64,000 nt of DNA from Streptomyces sclerotialus. Lineage in GTDB: Bacteria > Actinomycetota > Actinomycetes > Streptomycetales > Streptomycetaceae. Numbering within the stretch: position 1 is the stretch's first letter; every line of letters starts with the position of its first letter. The notes under the pieces were generated by a model that was not told the DNA's origin, searched no databases, and saw only the letters and a program-made list of their open reading frames with translations. The stretch is taken from contig JODX01000001.1 in the NCBI GenBank assembly GCA_000719105.1, positions 248,001 to 312,000 of the forward strand. Direction: 5' to 3'. The position numbers and the translations under genes were made by a program. Shown here piece by piece: positions 20,028 to 27,987 of the stretch.

Positions 20028-20912
20028 ATGAGTCAGGCACTACAGGATCTCCTCGATCTGCTCGACCTGGAGCAGATCGAGGAGAACATCTTCCGCGGCC
20101 GGTCCCGGTCCGCCGTCGTCCCGCGGGTCTTCGGCGGGCAGGTCGCCGCCCAGGCGCTCGTCGCCGCCGGGCGCACGGTCCCCGCGGACCGGCCCGCCCA
20201 CTCGCTCCACGCGTACTTCCTGCGCCCCGGCGACCCGGGCGCGCCCATCGTCTACGACGTGGACCGCCTCCGCGACGGCCGCTCCTTCACCACGCGCCGC
20301 GTCGTCGCGATCCAGCACGGCAAGCCGATCTTCACACTGTCGGCGTCCTTCCAGAAGCACGAGGACGGCCTCGACCACCAGGCTCCGATGCCGTCCGCGC
20401 CCGACCCGGTCACGCTGCCCACCGGCGAGGAGCGGCTGCGCGGGTACGACCACATCGACCCGGAGGTCCGGGAGCGGTTCCTGGAGGCGCGGGCCGCGGT
20501 CGACCTGCGCCACGTCGACGAGCCGCCGTTCGGCCGGTTCGGCGAGCCCCGCGAACCGCACTCCCAGGTCTGGTTCCGCACCAACGGCAAGCTGAGCGGC
20601 GACAGCGGTGTCGTCGATGAACCGCTGCTGCACGTCGTCCTCGCCACCTACGTCTCCGACATGACGCTGCTCGACTCCATCCTGCTCGCGCACGGGCGCG
20701 GCGGCTGGGCGGTCGGGGACGTCGTGGGCGCCTCCCTGGACCACGCGATGTGGTTCCACCGCCCCTTCCGCGCCGACGAGTGGCTTCTGTACGACCAGGA
20801 GTCCCCGTCCGCGCACGGCGGCCGCGGTCTCGGCCAGGCCCGTATCTACACGCAGGACGGGCAGCTCGCGATCTCGGTGATCCAGGAAGGCGTGGTCCGC
20901 GTTCCTCGGTGA
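20028..20912 (+). CDS. tesB: Acyl-CoA thioesterase II
   Basis: This 294-residue protein hydrolyses acyl-CoA to fatty acid and CoA. It is a double hotdog enzyme of the TesB family: VFGGQVAAQALVAAGRTV and HSLHAYFLRPGD in the first half, DGRSFTTRRVVAIQHGKPIF, and ASLDHAMWFHRPFRADEWLLYDQESP in the second half are typical. The ATG at 20028 has GGGAG about 9 bases upstream. It follows the long-chain-type acyl-CoA dehydrogenase and is followed with almost no gap by the CDF transporter gene. Confidence 0.94.
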   Translation: MSQALQDLLDLLDLEQIEENIFRGRSRSAVVPRVFGGQVAAQALVAAGRTVPADRPAHSLHAYFLRPGDPGAPIVYDVDRLRDGRSFTTRRVVAIQHGKPIFTLSASFQKHEDGLDHQAPMPSAPDPVTLPTGEERLRGYDHIDPEVRERFLEARAAVDLRHVDEPPFGRFGEPREPHSQVWFRTNGKLSGDSGVVDEPLLHVVLATYVSDMTLLDSILLAHGRGGWAVGDVVGASLDHAMWFHRPFRADEWLLYDQESPSAHGGRGLGQARIYTQDGQLAISVIQEGVVRVPR

Positions 20913-20923
20913 GACTGGGCCCC

Positions 20924-21907
20924 ATGGCCCGACCCGAAGAAGCCGGACGAGCGGAACAGGGCGGCGGCGAGAGCACCGGCACGGTGATCGTCGCCGCCCT
21001 CGCCAATCTGGGGATCGCGCTGGCCAAGGCGGTCGCCGGCGTCATCAGCGGATCCAGCGCGATGCTGTCGGAGGCCGCGCACTCGGTCGCCGACACCGCC
21101 ACCGAGATCCTGCTGCTCACCGCGCTCCGGCGCAGCGGGCGGCCCGCCGACGAGGAACATCCCCTCGGCCACGGCCCCGAACGCTACATCTGGGCCCTGC
21201 TCGCGGCCGTCGCCACCTTCGTGGGCGGCGCCGTCTTCTCCCTGTACGACGGCATCCACACGCTGGTCAGCGGCGAGGAGCTGGGAGATCCGCTGGTGTC
21301 GTACGTCGTCCTCGCGGTCGCCGCGCTGCTGGAGGGCTTCTCGCTGCGGACGGGACTCCGGCAGGCGCGCGGCGACGCGGCCCTCTTCCACCTGCGCCTC
21401 GGGCGCTATCTGAGCCGCACCCCCGACACCGCCGTCAAGGCCGTCGTCATGGAGGACTCGGCCGCGCTGCTCGGCCTCGTGTTCGCCGCCGCCGGACTGC
21501 TCGGCGGGCAGCTCACCGGATCGGGCGTGTGGGACGGCGTCGCCTCGCTGTGCATCGGCGCGCTGCTGCTGTACGTCGCCTGGGTGCTCGGCCGGTCCAA
21601 CGCCGACCTGCTCATCGGGCGGCCGTTGCCCGCCCCCGTGCGCGCGGAGATCCGTGACCTGCTCACCGGGGTGCCGCACATCGAGGCCGTACTGGAGCTG
21701 ACGACCCTTGTGCAGGGGCCGCGCGAGGCGCTGGTCGCCGCGAAGGTCGACTTCCGGGACGCCGCGACCGCCGCGCAGATCGAGTGGGCCTGCGAGGACG
21801 CCGCGCGGCGCCTGCGCGAGCGCTTCCCGGCGGTGCGCCGCGTCTACCTCGACCCGACGCCCGGCTTCGCGCAGCGCCGCGAGGAGGGCCTCAATCCCTG
21901 GGGGTGA
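20924..21907 (+). CDS. Cation diffusion facilitator family transporter
   Basis: The 327-residue membrane transporter probably exports divalent metal such as zinc, iron or manganese in exchange for protons. Transmembrane segments include VIVAALANLGIALAKAVAGVI and WALLAAVATFVGGAVFSLYD. The metal-site aspartates lie in SEAAHSVADTATE, and HPLGHGPERY follows; a C-terminal cytoplasmic domain comes after the last helix. ATG 20924 is used here. GTG 20909, in frame and overlapping the thioesterase stop by 4 bases (GTGA), is an attractive alternative that would add five residues. Confidence 0.9.
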   Translation: MARPEEAGRAEQGGGESTGTVIVAALANLGIALAKAVAGVISGSSAMLSEAAHSVADTATEILLLTALRRSGRPADEEHPLGHGPERYIWALLAAVATFVGGAVFSLYDGIHTLVSGEELGDPLVSYVVLAVAALLEGFSLRTGLRQARGDAALFHLRLGRYLSRTPDTAVKAVVMEDSAALLGLVFAAAGLLGGQLTGSGVWDGVASLCIGALLLYVAWVLGRSNADLLIGRPLPAPVRAEIRDLLTGVPHIEAVLELTTLVQGPREALVAAKVDFRDAATAAQIEWACEDAARRLRERFPAVRRVYLDPTPGFAQRREEGLNPWG

Positions 21908-21934
21908 GGCCCCTCCCGGCGGGCGCCGTCCGGC

Positions 21935-22735
21935 TCAGCCGGTGAGTCCCGCCTGGTCCAGCAGGTACGCCGTCATCGGGTCGTAGTACCGCGGGCTCAC
22001 CACGTGGTCGTCGAGCGGCACCGTCACCTGGACGGTGCCCTCGGACTCGGCGAGGAAGAGAGCCGGGTCGTTGCAGTCGGCGTAACCGACGGAGTCCACG
22101 CCGTGCTGCCCGGCGTAGCCCGCCCAGCCGTGGTCGGCGACCACCAGGTCGGGCAGCGGGCGGCCCGCGCGCTCCAGGCCGGTGAGGATGGCGCGCATCG
22201 GCTCACCGGAGTGCGTGTGCCAGAGGGTGGCGCCGTGCTCCAGGACGGCCACGTCAGCGAACTGCATGACGTACCCCTCGTCCGTCTGCAGCCCCTCCGG
22301 GATCACCACGATCTCGCAGCCCGCCGCACGCAGGGCGGCGGCCGTGGCGCGGTGCACGTCCAGCAGCCCGCCCGGGTGACCGGTGGCGAACAGGACGCGC
22401 TGCTCGCCGTCGGCCGCCTTGCGCAGCCGCGCCGCCATGCGCTCCAGGCCGGCGACCGTCAGCTCGGGGTCGATGGTGTCCTGGCCGTGGCGGTGCTCCG
22501 GGTCGTCGTTCACGCCGACGCGCTCCGCCATCACCGCGAGGACGTCCTGCTCGTCGGACCAGCGGTCACCGAGCTCCAGGCCCAGCCAGTAGTGGCGGTT
22601 GCCGTTCGCGAGCTCGCGGTAGTGGGAGAGGTTGTTCTCGCGGGGGGTGGCGACATCGCCCGCGATACGGGTCCTGACGAGGTGGTCGACGAGCTCGGCG
22701 CGGCTGGGGATCCCGGGTATCGGCATGACTCCCAT
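21935..22735 (-). CDS. Phosphatase-like protein (conserved actinobacterial)
   Basis: This soluble 266-residue protein is conserved in Streptomyces and usually called a phosphatase, a name I can support only from memory of annotations. Visible features are VLFATGHPGGLLDVHRATAAAL near the middle, VIPEGLQTDEGYVMQFADVAVLEHGATLWHTHS, and a possible metal-binding VVADHGWAGYAGQHGVDSVGYAD. No signal peptide or membrane segment is seen. The start is uncertain: ATG 22735 or ATG 22726, neither with a good ribosome site, and the frame stays open further upstream. It converges on the CDF gene. Confidence 0.7.
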   Translation of the reverse strand: MGVMPIPGIPSRAELVDHLVRTRIAGDVATPRENNLSHYRELANGNRHYWLGLELGDRWSDEQDVLAVMAERVGVNDDPEHRHGQDTIDPELTVAGLERMAARLRKAADGEQRVLFATGHPGGLLDVHRATAAALRAAGCEIVVIPEGLQTDEGYVMQFADVAVLEHGATLWHTHSGEPMRAILTGLERAGRPLPDLVVADHGWAGYAGQHGVDSVGYADCNDPALFLAESEGTVQVTVPLDDHVVSPRYYDPMTAYLLDQAGLTG

Positions 22736-22822
22736 TGTGAAGCAGTCGCCTGTGGGCGGACCCGGCGTCCCGCCCGCTGGGACGCGCGTCACGCGGGCCG
22801 GCCGGGCGGAGGCGCGGGTCGG

Positions 22823-23698
22823 TCAGAGGAACAGGCTCACCGCCGAGCCCACGGACAGGGCCAGCCCGAGCAGCAGCAGCGGAACTCCGACGAGGACGAC
22901 CCCGGCCGTCCTCCACACCCAGGTCCGCACCGCCAGTGTGCAGACGGCCCTGGCCGGGTCCTCCGGGTCGTAGACGACCTGGACGCGGTTCGGATCGCCG
23001 CCGAGTCCCGGCGCCGCGTAGTCGGCCACGATCTCGTGCCTGCCGCCCTCCAGATCGGTGTACTGGAAGTACTTGCGGGTCCCGGAGCCCTTGCCGGTCC
23101 ACCGTGCCACCACCGAGATGCCCCGCTTCCTCAGCGCCCAGTGCCGGCGCGCCCCCGCCGCGGCGAACGAGACGACCAGGAGGCCGGGGGCGAGCACGAG
23201 CCCTCCTGCCATCCACAGCATCGCCCGGGCCGGTTCCCCCGCCAGGGCCAGCCCGGCCATACCACCGAGGTAGACCGCGAGGACGGCGAAGACCTCGGCC
23301 CGGCTGCGCCGTCTGCTGCGCCGGACGGCCTCCGACGGCCCCGTCGGCACCACGTCGACCAGGGCCGCCCCGCCCTGGGGCGGTCGTGTCACCGGCCGCG
23401 CCCGGTCGACCGCCTCGACAAGACGTGCCGCCGCGGCGGCGTCCCGGCCCGCCACGGCGAACACCGGGCCCGGCACACCGTCACGGCCCCACAGCGCCAC
23501 CTCGGCCGTCCGGCCGCCGCGACCCGTCACCCGGGCCTCCTCGACGGCCGCGAGCGGTATCCGCCGGGTCTCTCCCCGCTGTTGCACCCAGACGGCCCCG
23601 GCCTCGAGCCACATCGTCCCGGCACGTCCGCGGAGCGTGATCGACGGCAGCGGGGAGGGGGACGACGACGGTCGGGACGGTCGGGACGGACGGGGCAT
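22823..23698 (-). CDS. DUF3592-like membrane protein
   Basis: The 291-residue protein starts with a basic, Ser/Pro-rich segment followed by a small beta-rich region (about 20-105). Two membrane segments follow (AEVFAVLAVYLGGMAGLALA and MLWMAGGLVLAPGLLVVSFAAA), then a soluble beta domain with VVARWTGKGSGTRKYFQYTDLEGG and VQVVYDPEDPARA, a pattern typical of DUF3592 proteins. A last membrane segment closes the protein (VVLVGVPLLLLGLALSVG). GGAAAGGGG lies a few bases before ATG 23698. Function is unknown. It lies downstream of the PucR gene in the same direction, with about 80 bases between them. Confidence 0.75.
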   Translation of the reverse strand: MPRPSRPSRPSSSPSPLPSITLRGRAGTMWLEAGAVWVQQRGETRRIPLAAVEEARVTGRGGRTAEVALWGRDGVPGPVFAVAGRDAAAAARLVEAVDRARPVTRPPQGGAALVDVVPTGPSEAVRRSRRRSRAEVFAVLAVYLGGMAGLALAGEPARAMLWMAGGLVLAPGLLVVSFAAAGARRHWALRKRGISVVARWTGKGSGTRKYFQYTDLEGGRHEIVADYAAPGLGGDPNRVQVVYDPEDPARAVCTLAVRTWVWRTAGVVLVGVPLLLLGLALSVGSAVSLFL

Positions 23699-23778
23699 GA
23701 CGACCCCTTTCCTGCAGGACAGCGGGCGGCCGGGCGCCGTACACGATTCCACAAGTGCCACGCGTGGGAACAGAGTTG

Positions 23779-25317
23779 CTAGGGCTGCCGGAGCGCGAAC
23801 CACAGCTCCATGCGGACGTCCGGGTCGTCGAGGTCCCGGTCCAGCAGCGCCGCGCAGCGGGCGATCCGCTGCCGGACGGTGTTGCGGTGCACCGACAGGG
23901 CCACCGCCGTACGGTCCCAGCTCCCGTGCAGCGACAGCCAGGTGCGCAGGGTGTCCGTGAGGGCCGGGGTGCCCGCGACGGGCGCGAGCAGGGTGCGGGC
24001 GTGGAAGGCCGCGTCCTCGGCGGGGACCAGCTCGGCGAGGGCGGGGCGCGCGGAGTGCCTGACCAGGGGCGTGCGGGTGGCGAGGGCGCGGGCCAGGGCG
24101 CGGGCGGCCTGCGCGTCGGCCGCCGCCCACTCGTGCGGGCCGGCCGGCGCGCTGACGCCGCACGTCCAGCCCGGCTGCGGGGCGGGCGGTCGCCCACCTG
24201 CGACGTCCGGGACGTCCGAGTCGTACGGCACCAGGACCCGTACGACCCCGTCGCCGCCCGCGTCCACCAGCGACGAGCCCAGCGCCGCCCCGAGCGCGGA
24301 CGCGGCCACGGCGTCCGGCGGGGGACCGTCCCCGGCGGGCCGCGCGTGCACGACCAGCCACCGCTCCGCGCCCAGCAGCGGCGCCACGTCCTCGGGGGCC
24401 GCCCCGAGCAGCAGCCGGACCAGCGCGGTCCGCCGCGCGGCGCTCGCACCGCCGCGGTGCTCCCCGGTGAGCAGCGACAGCAGGACGGCGGCGACGGAGG
24501 CGATGGTGTGGTCACCGGGCTCGCGGCGCGGGGCGGCCACACCGAGCACGACACCGCCGCCCCCGCCGCTGCCGCCGCCGAGCGCGTAGGCGGCGAGGTG
24601 GACGCCCTCGCAGGTGTCCGTGGCGGAGGAGGGTGCGGGGCCGGTGGCACGGGGGTCGGGCCGGACCACGGCCGCGAGCCGGCCGAGCCCGGCGGTGACG
24701 GGCTCCGTGAACTCCCGCCCCGCGCCCGCCAGCCGCTCCCCGTCCGGCCCGTACAGCACCGCCAGGCCGCCCACCCGCCGGCCGAGCTGCCGCAGCACCG
24801 CCGGCACCGGGTCGGGGCGGGACGCGGCCGCCGCCAGGCTCGCCTGCGCCTCCGTCACCCGGCGCAGCTCCGCGTGGCGCGCCTGCGCCATCAGCTGCCA
24901 GACCGCGCGGGCCACGGACGCGAAGGTGGTCCGCGGCGGGATCTCCAGCAGGGGCAGCTCGTACGCGTCGCAGGCCGCGACCAGCGCCCGGGGCACCGTG
25001 TCGTGCACGGGCGCCACCCCGAACCCGAGGGCCGCGCCGCCGCCCGCCACGATCCGCGCCACGTAGTCGTCGAAGTACGTGCCCGTACCGGCCGCCTCCG
25101 GAATGTGCACGCCCGCCGTCAGCAGCAGCTCCCCGCCCAGCAGGTACGGATACGGGTCCGCCATCTCCGAGGTCTGCGCCCAGTGGACCACCGTGTCCTC
25201 GTCCACAGGCCCGGCGATACGGCGCAGGGCCAGGTCCTCGCGGGCCAGCAGGGCCGAGAGGGGGATGGGCGGGGTGGGCGGTACGGCGGGGGAGGCGGGG
25301 ACAGACGGGTCCGACAC
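23779..25317 (-). CDS. PucR-family transcriptional regulator
   Basis: This 512-residue regulator has the PucR N-terminal domain (about 18-140: LRRIAGPVDEDTVVHWAQTSEMADPYPYLLGGELLLTAG), a GGDEF/GAF-like variable middle, and the C-terminal PucR helix-turn-helix (about 450-507: LHGSWDRTAVALSVHRNTVRQRIARC). Family members control purine, amino acid or guanidino-compound catabolism. GTG 25317 has GGAGGAA 9 bases upstream. It is divergent from the symporter/ureohydrolase/ThDP-enzyme operon, with 123 bp between the starts, and is the best candidate to control it. Confidence 0.9.
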   Translation of the reverse strand: MSDPSVPASPAVPPTPPIPLSALLAREDLALRRIAGPVDEDTVVHWAQTSEMADPYPYLLGGELLLTAGVHIPEAAGTGTYFDDYVARIVAGGGAALGFGVAPVHDTVPRALVAACDAYELPLLEIPPRTTFASVARAVWQLMAQARHAELRRVTEAQASLAAAASRPDPVPAVLRQLGRRVGGLAVLYGPDGERLAGAGREFTEPVTAGLGRLAAVVRPDPRATGPAPSSATDTCEGVHLAAYALGGGSGGGGGVVLGVAAPRREPGDHTIASVAAVLLSLLTGEHRGGASAARRTALVRLLLGAAPEDVAPLLGAERWLVVHARPAGDGPPPDAVAASALGAALGSSLVDAGGDGVVRVLVPYDSDVPDVAGGRPPAPQPGWTCGVSAPAGPHEWAAADAQAARALARALATRTPLVRHSARPALAELVPAEDAAFHARTLLAPVAGTPALTDTLRTWLSLHGSWDRTAVALSVHRNTVRQRIARCAALLDRDLDDPDVRMELWFALRQP

Positions 25318-25440
25318 GGTGGACGATTCCTCCGGTCCGTTCGGCTGAGATGGAGGAAACGTACACTTCGCAGCCGCTTTTCGGCCACCTAGGGTCAGGT
25401 CAGGTCACAGCGGCACGCCGCGGGTCCGAAAGGAGGCCAC

Positions 25441-26922
25441 ATGGCCGTCGACTACACAGTGATCGTCCTGTACATGGCCGCCATGCTGGCCATGGGCTGG
25501 TGGGGCATGCGCCGGGCCAAGTCCAAGAGCGAGTTCCTGGTGGCGGGCCGGCGCCTCGGCCCCACCCTGTACTCCGGCACCATGGCCGCCATCGTCCTCG
25601 GCGGCGCCTCCACCATCGGCGGCGTCGGGCTCGGCTACCAGTACGGCCTCTCCGGCGCCTGGATGGTGTTCACCATCGGACTCGGCATCCTCGCGCTGAG
25701 CATCTTCTTCTCGGCCCGGATCGCCCGGCTGAAGGTCTACACCGTCTCCGAGATGCTCGACCTGCGCTACGGCGGCGGCCGGGCCGGGGTGATCTCCGGC
25801 GTGGTGATGTGGGCGTACACCCTCATGCTCGCGGTCACCTCGACCATCGCCTACGCCACGATCTTCGACGTGCTGTTCGACGTGAACCGCACGCTCGCCA
25901 TCGTCCTCGGCGGGGCGGTCGTCGTCGCGTACTCGACGCTCGGCGGCATGTGGTCGATCACCGTCACGGACATGGTGCAGTTCGTCGTCAAGACGATCGG
26001 CCTGCTGCTCCTGCTGCTGCCCATCGCGGTCGTCAAGGCGGGCGGCTTCGGCGGGATGAGGGACGCGCTGCCCACCTCGTACTTCGACCCGCTGGGCATC
26101 GGCGGCGAGACCATCTTCACGTATGTGCTGATCTACACCTTCGGCATGCTGATCGGCCAGGACATCTGGCAGCGCGTGTTCACCGCCCGCACCGACCGGA
26201 CCGCCAGGTGGGGCGGCACGGTCGCCGGCACCTACTGCCTCGGCTACGCCGTCGCGGGCGCCGTCATCGGCACCGCGGCCAAGGTGCTCTACCCGGACCT
26301 GGCCAGCGCCGACGACGCCTTTGCGACCATCGTCAAGGACGAACTCCCGATGGGCGTGCGCGGACTGGTGCTCGCCGCCGCGCTCGCGGCCGTCATGTCG
26401 ACGTCCTCCGGTGCCCTCATCGCCTGCGCGACCGTCGCCAACAACGACATCTGGTCGCGGCTGCGCGGAACCGTCCGGCCGGGCGGGGACGGCGGGACCG
26501 GCGGGGACGCGCACGACGAGGTGAAGGGCAACCGCATCTTCATCGTGCTCATGGGCGTGGCCGTCATCTGTACGGCGATCGCGCTCAACGACGTCGTCGA
26601 GGCGCTGACGGTCGCCTACAACCTCCTCGTCGGCGGACTCCTCGTCCCGATCCTCGGCGGACTGGTGTGGAAGCGTGGCACGGTGCACGGCGCGCTCGCC
26701 TCCGTCGTGGTGGGCGGTCTCGCGGTGATCGTGCTGATGGCGACGTACGGCATCCTCGCCAACGAGCCCGTCTACTACGGCCTGCTCGCCTCGCTCGCCG
26801 CGTACGTCATCGTCTCCCTGGCCACCCCCGCGACCGACGCCGCCGTCCTCGCCGTCTGGCGTGAGCGGCTCGCGGGCCGCTCTCCCGAACCGGCCCCCGA
26901 GGCCGTACCGGCCCCCCAGTAA
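25441..26922 (+). CDS. Sodium:solute symporter (SSS family)
   Basis: This 493-residue transporter of the SLC5/PutP superfamily has about 13 hydrophobic segments. Hallmarks are FLVAGRRLGPTLYSGTMAAIVLGGASTIGGVGLGY near the start (residues 30-70), TVSEMLDLRYG and the conserved VVAYSTLGGMWSITVTDMVQF. AAALAAVMSTSSGALIACATVANNDI is the typical helix before the C-terminal part. AAAGGAGG is 5 bases before the ATG, an unusually good site. It is the first gene of the unit with the ureohydrolase and ThDP enzyme, so the transported substrate is probably the ureohydrolase substrate or a related amino or guanidino compound; that is inference. Confidence 0.92.
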   Translation: MAVDYTVIVLYMAAMLAMGWWGMRRAKSKSEFLVAGRRLGPTLYSGTMAAIVLGGASTIGGVGLGYQYGLSGAWMVFTIGLGILALSIFFSARIARLKVYTVSEMLDLRYGGGRAGVISGVVMWAYTLMLAVTSTIAYATIFDVLFDVNRTLAIVLGGAVVVAYSTLGGMWSITVTDMVQFVVKTIGLLLLLLPIAVVKAGGFGGMRDALPTSYFDPLGIGGETIFTYVLIYTFGMLIGQDIWQRVFTARTDRTARWGGTVAGTYCLGYAVAGAVIGTAAKVLYPDLASADDAFATIVKDELPMGVRGLVLAAALAAVMSTSSGALIACATVANNDIWSRLRGTVRPGGDGGTGGDAHDEVKGNRIFIVLMGVAVICTAIALNDVVEALTVAYNLLVGGLLVPILGGLVWKRGTVHGALASVVVGGLAVIVLMATYGILANEPVYYGLLASLAAYVIVSLATPATDAAVLAVWRERLAGRSPEPAPEAVPAPQ

Positions 26923-26930
26923 AGTTCATC

Positions 26931-26970
26931 AGCAGTCGTACATACACGACAGCAGTCGTACATACACGAC
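26931..26970. repeat. Perfect 20-bp tandem repeat between symporter and ureohydrolase genes
   Basis: AGCAGTCGTACATACACGAC occurs twice without a gap (26931-26950 and 26951-26970). Each unit contains the imperfect palindrome TCGTACATACACGA. The two copies fill most of the 75-bp gap and end just before the ribosome site of the ureohydrolase gene. They could be a regulator binding site or leader RNA structure; the sequence is less GC-rich than its surroundings. Confidence 0.95.
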
Positions 26971-26997
26971 GAAGTGCAGGAAAGAAGGCAGAATCCC

Positions 26998-27987
26998 GTG
27001 AGCGTGAGCAGCACCGAGACGCCCGGCACCGAGACGCCCCGCGGCCCCGTCGACTCCTCCCGCGTCCCGCGGTACGCCGGCCCCGCGACCTTCGCCCGGC
27101 TGCCCCGCCTCGACGAGGTCGGCACCGCCGACGTCGCCGTCGTGGGTGTGCCGTTCGACTCCGGCGTCTCCTACCGGCCGGGCGCCCGCTTCGGCGGCAA
27201 CGCCATCCGCGAGGCGTCCCGGCTGCTGCGCCCCTACAACCCGGCGCAGGACGCCTCGCCCTTCGCGCTCGCGCAGGTGGCGGACGGCGGCGACATCGCC
27301 GTCAATCCGTTCAACATCAACGAGGCGGTGGAGACGATCGAGGCGGCGGCGGACGACCTGCTCGGCACGGGTGCCCGGCTGATGACGCTCGGCGGCGACC
27401 ACACGATCGCGCTGCCGCTGCTGCGGTCCGTGGCGAAGAAGCACGGCCCGGTGGCGCTCCTCCACTTCGACGCGCACCTCGACACCTGGGACACGTACTT
27501 CGGCGCCGAATACACGCACGGCACGCCGTTTCGCCGGGCCGTGGAGGAGGGCATCCTCGACACGGAGGCGCTCTCGCACGTGGGCACGCGCGGCCCGCTG
27601 TACGGCAAGCAGGACCTGGACGACGACGCGAAGATGGGCTTCGGCATCGTGACCTCGGCGGACGTGTACCGCCGCGGCGCCGACGAGATAGCCGACCAGC
27701 TCCGCCAGCGCATCGGCGACCGCCCCCTCTACATCTCCATAGACATCGACTGCCTGGACCCGGCCCACGCCCCGGGCACCGGCACGCCGGAGGCCGGCGG
27801 CATGACCTCCCGGGAACTGCTGGAGATCCTGCGCGGGCTGGCGTCCTGCAACCTGGTCTCCGCGGACGTGGTGGAGGTGGCGCCCGCGTACGACCACGCC
27901 GAGATCACCTCGGTGGCCGCCTCCCACACCGCCTACGAACTGACCACGATCATGACCCGACAGATTGCAGAGGCACGCGCGAAGTGA
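26998..27987 (+). CDS. speB: Agmatinase/ureohydrolase family protein (guanidino-compound amidinohydrolase)
   Basis: This 329-residue manganese enzyme of the arginase/agmatinase family hydrolyses a guanidino compound to urea and an amine. Metal ligands are intact: [21 protein letters not shown] and [22 protein letters not shown] 26998 is chosen because AGGAAAGAAGG lies 9 bases upstream; GTG 27004 is possible, and GTG 26974 lies upstream of the ribosome site. The substrate could be agmatine, guanidinobutyrate, guanidinopropionate or another compound; neighbours (symporter, PucR, ThDP enzyme) favour a catabolic role. Its stop overlaps the ThDP-enzyme start by 4 bases. Confidence 0.88.
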   Translation: MSVSSTETPGTETPRGPVDSSRVPRYAGPATFARLPRLDEVGTADVAVVGVPFDSGVSYRPGARFGGNAIREASRLLRPYNPAQDASPFALAQVADGGDIAVNPFNINEAVETIEAAADDLLGTGARLMTLGGDHTIALPLLRSVAKKHGPVALLHFDAHLDTWDTYFGAEYTHGTPFRRAVEEGILDTEALSHVGTRGPLYGKQDLDDDAKMGFGIVTSADVYRRGADEIADQLRQRIGDRPLYISIDIDCLDPAHAPGTGTPEAGGMTSRELLEILRGLASCNLVSADVVEVAPAYDHAEITSVAASHTAYELTTIMTRQIAEARAK

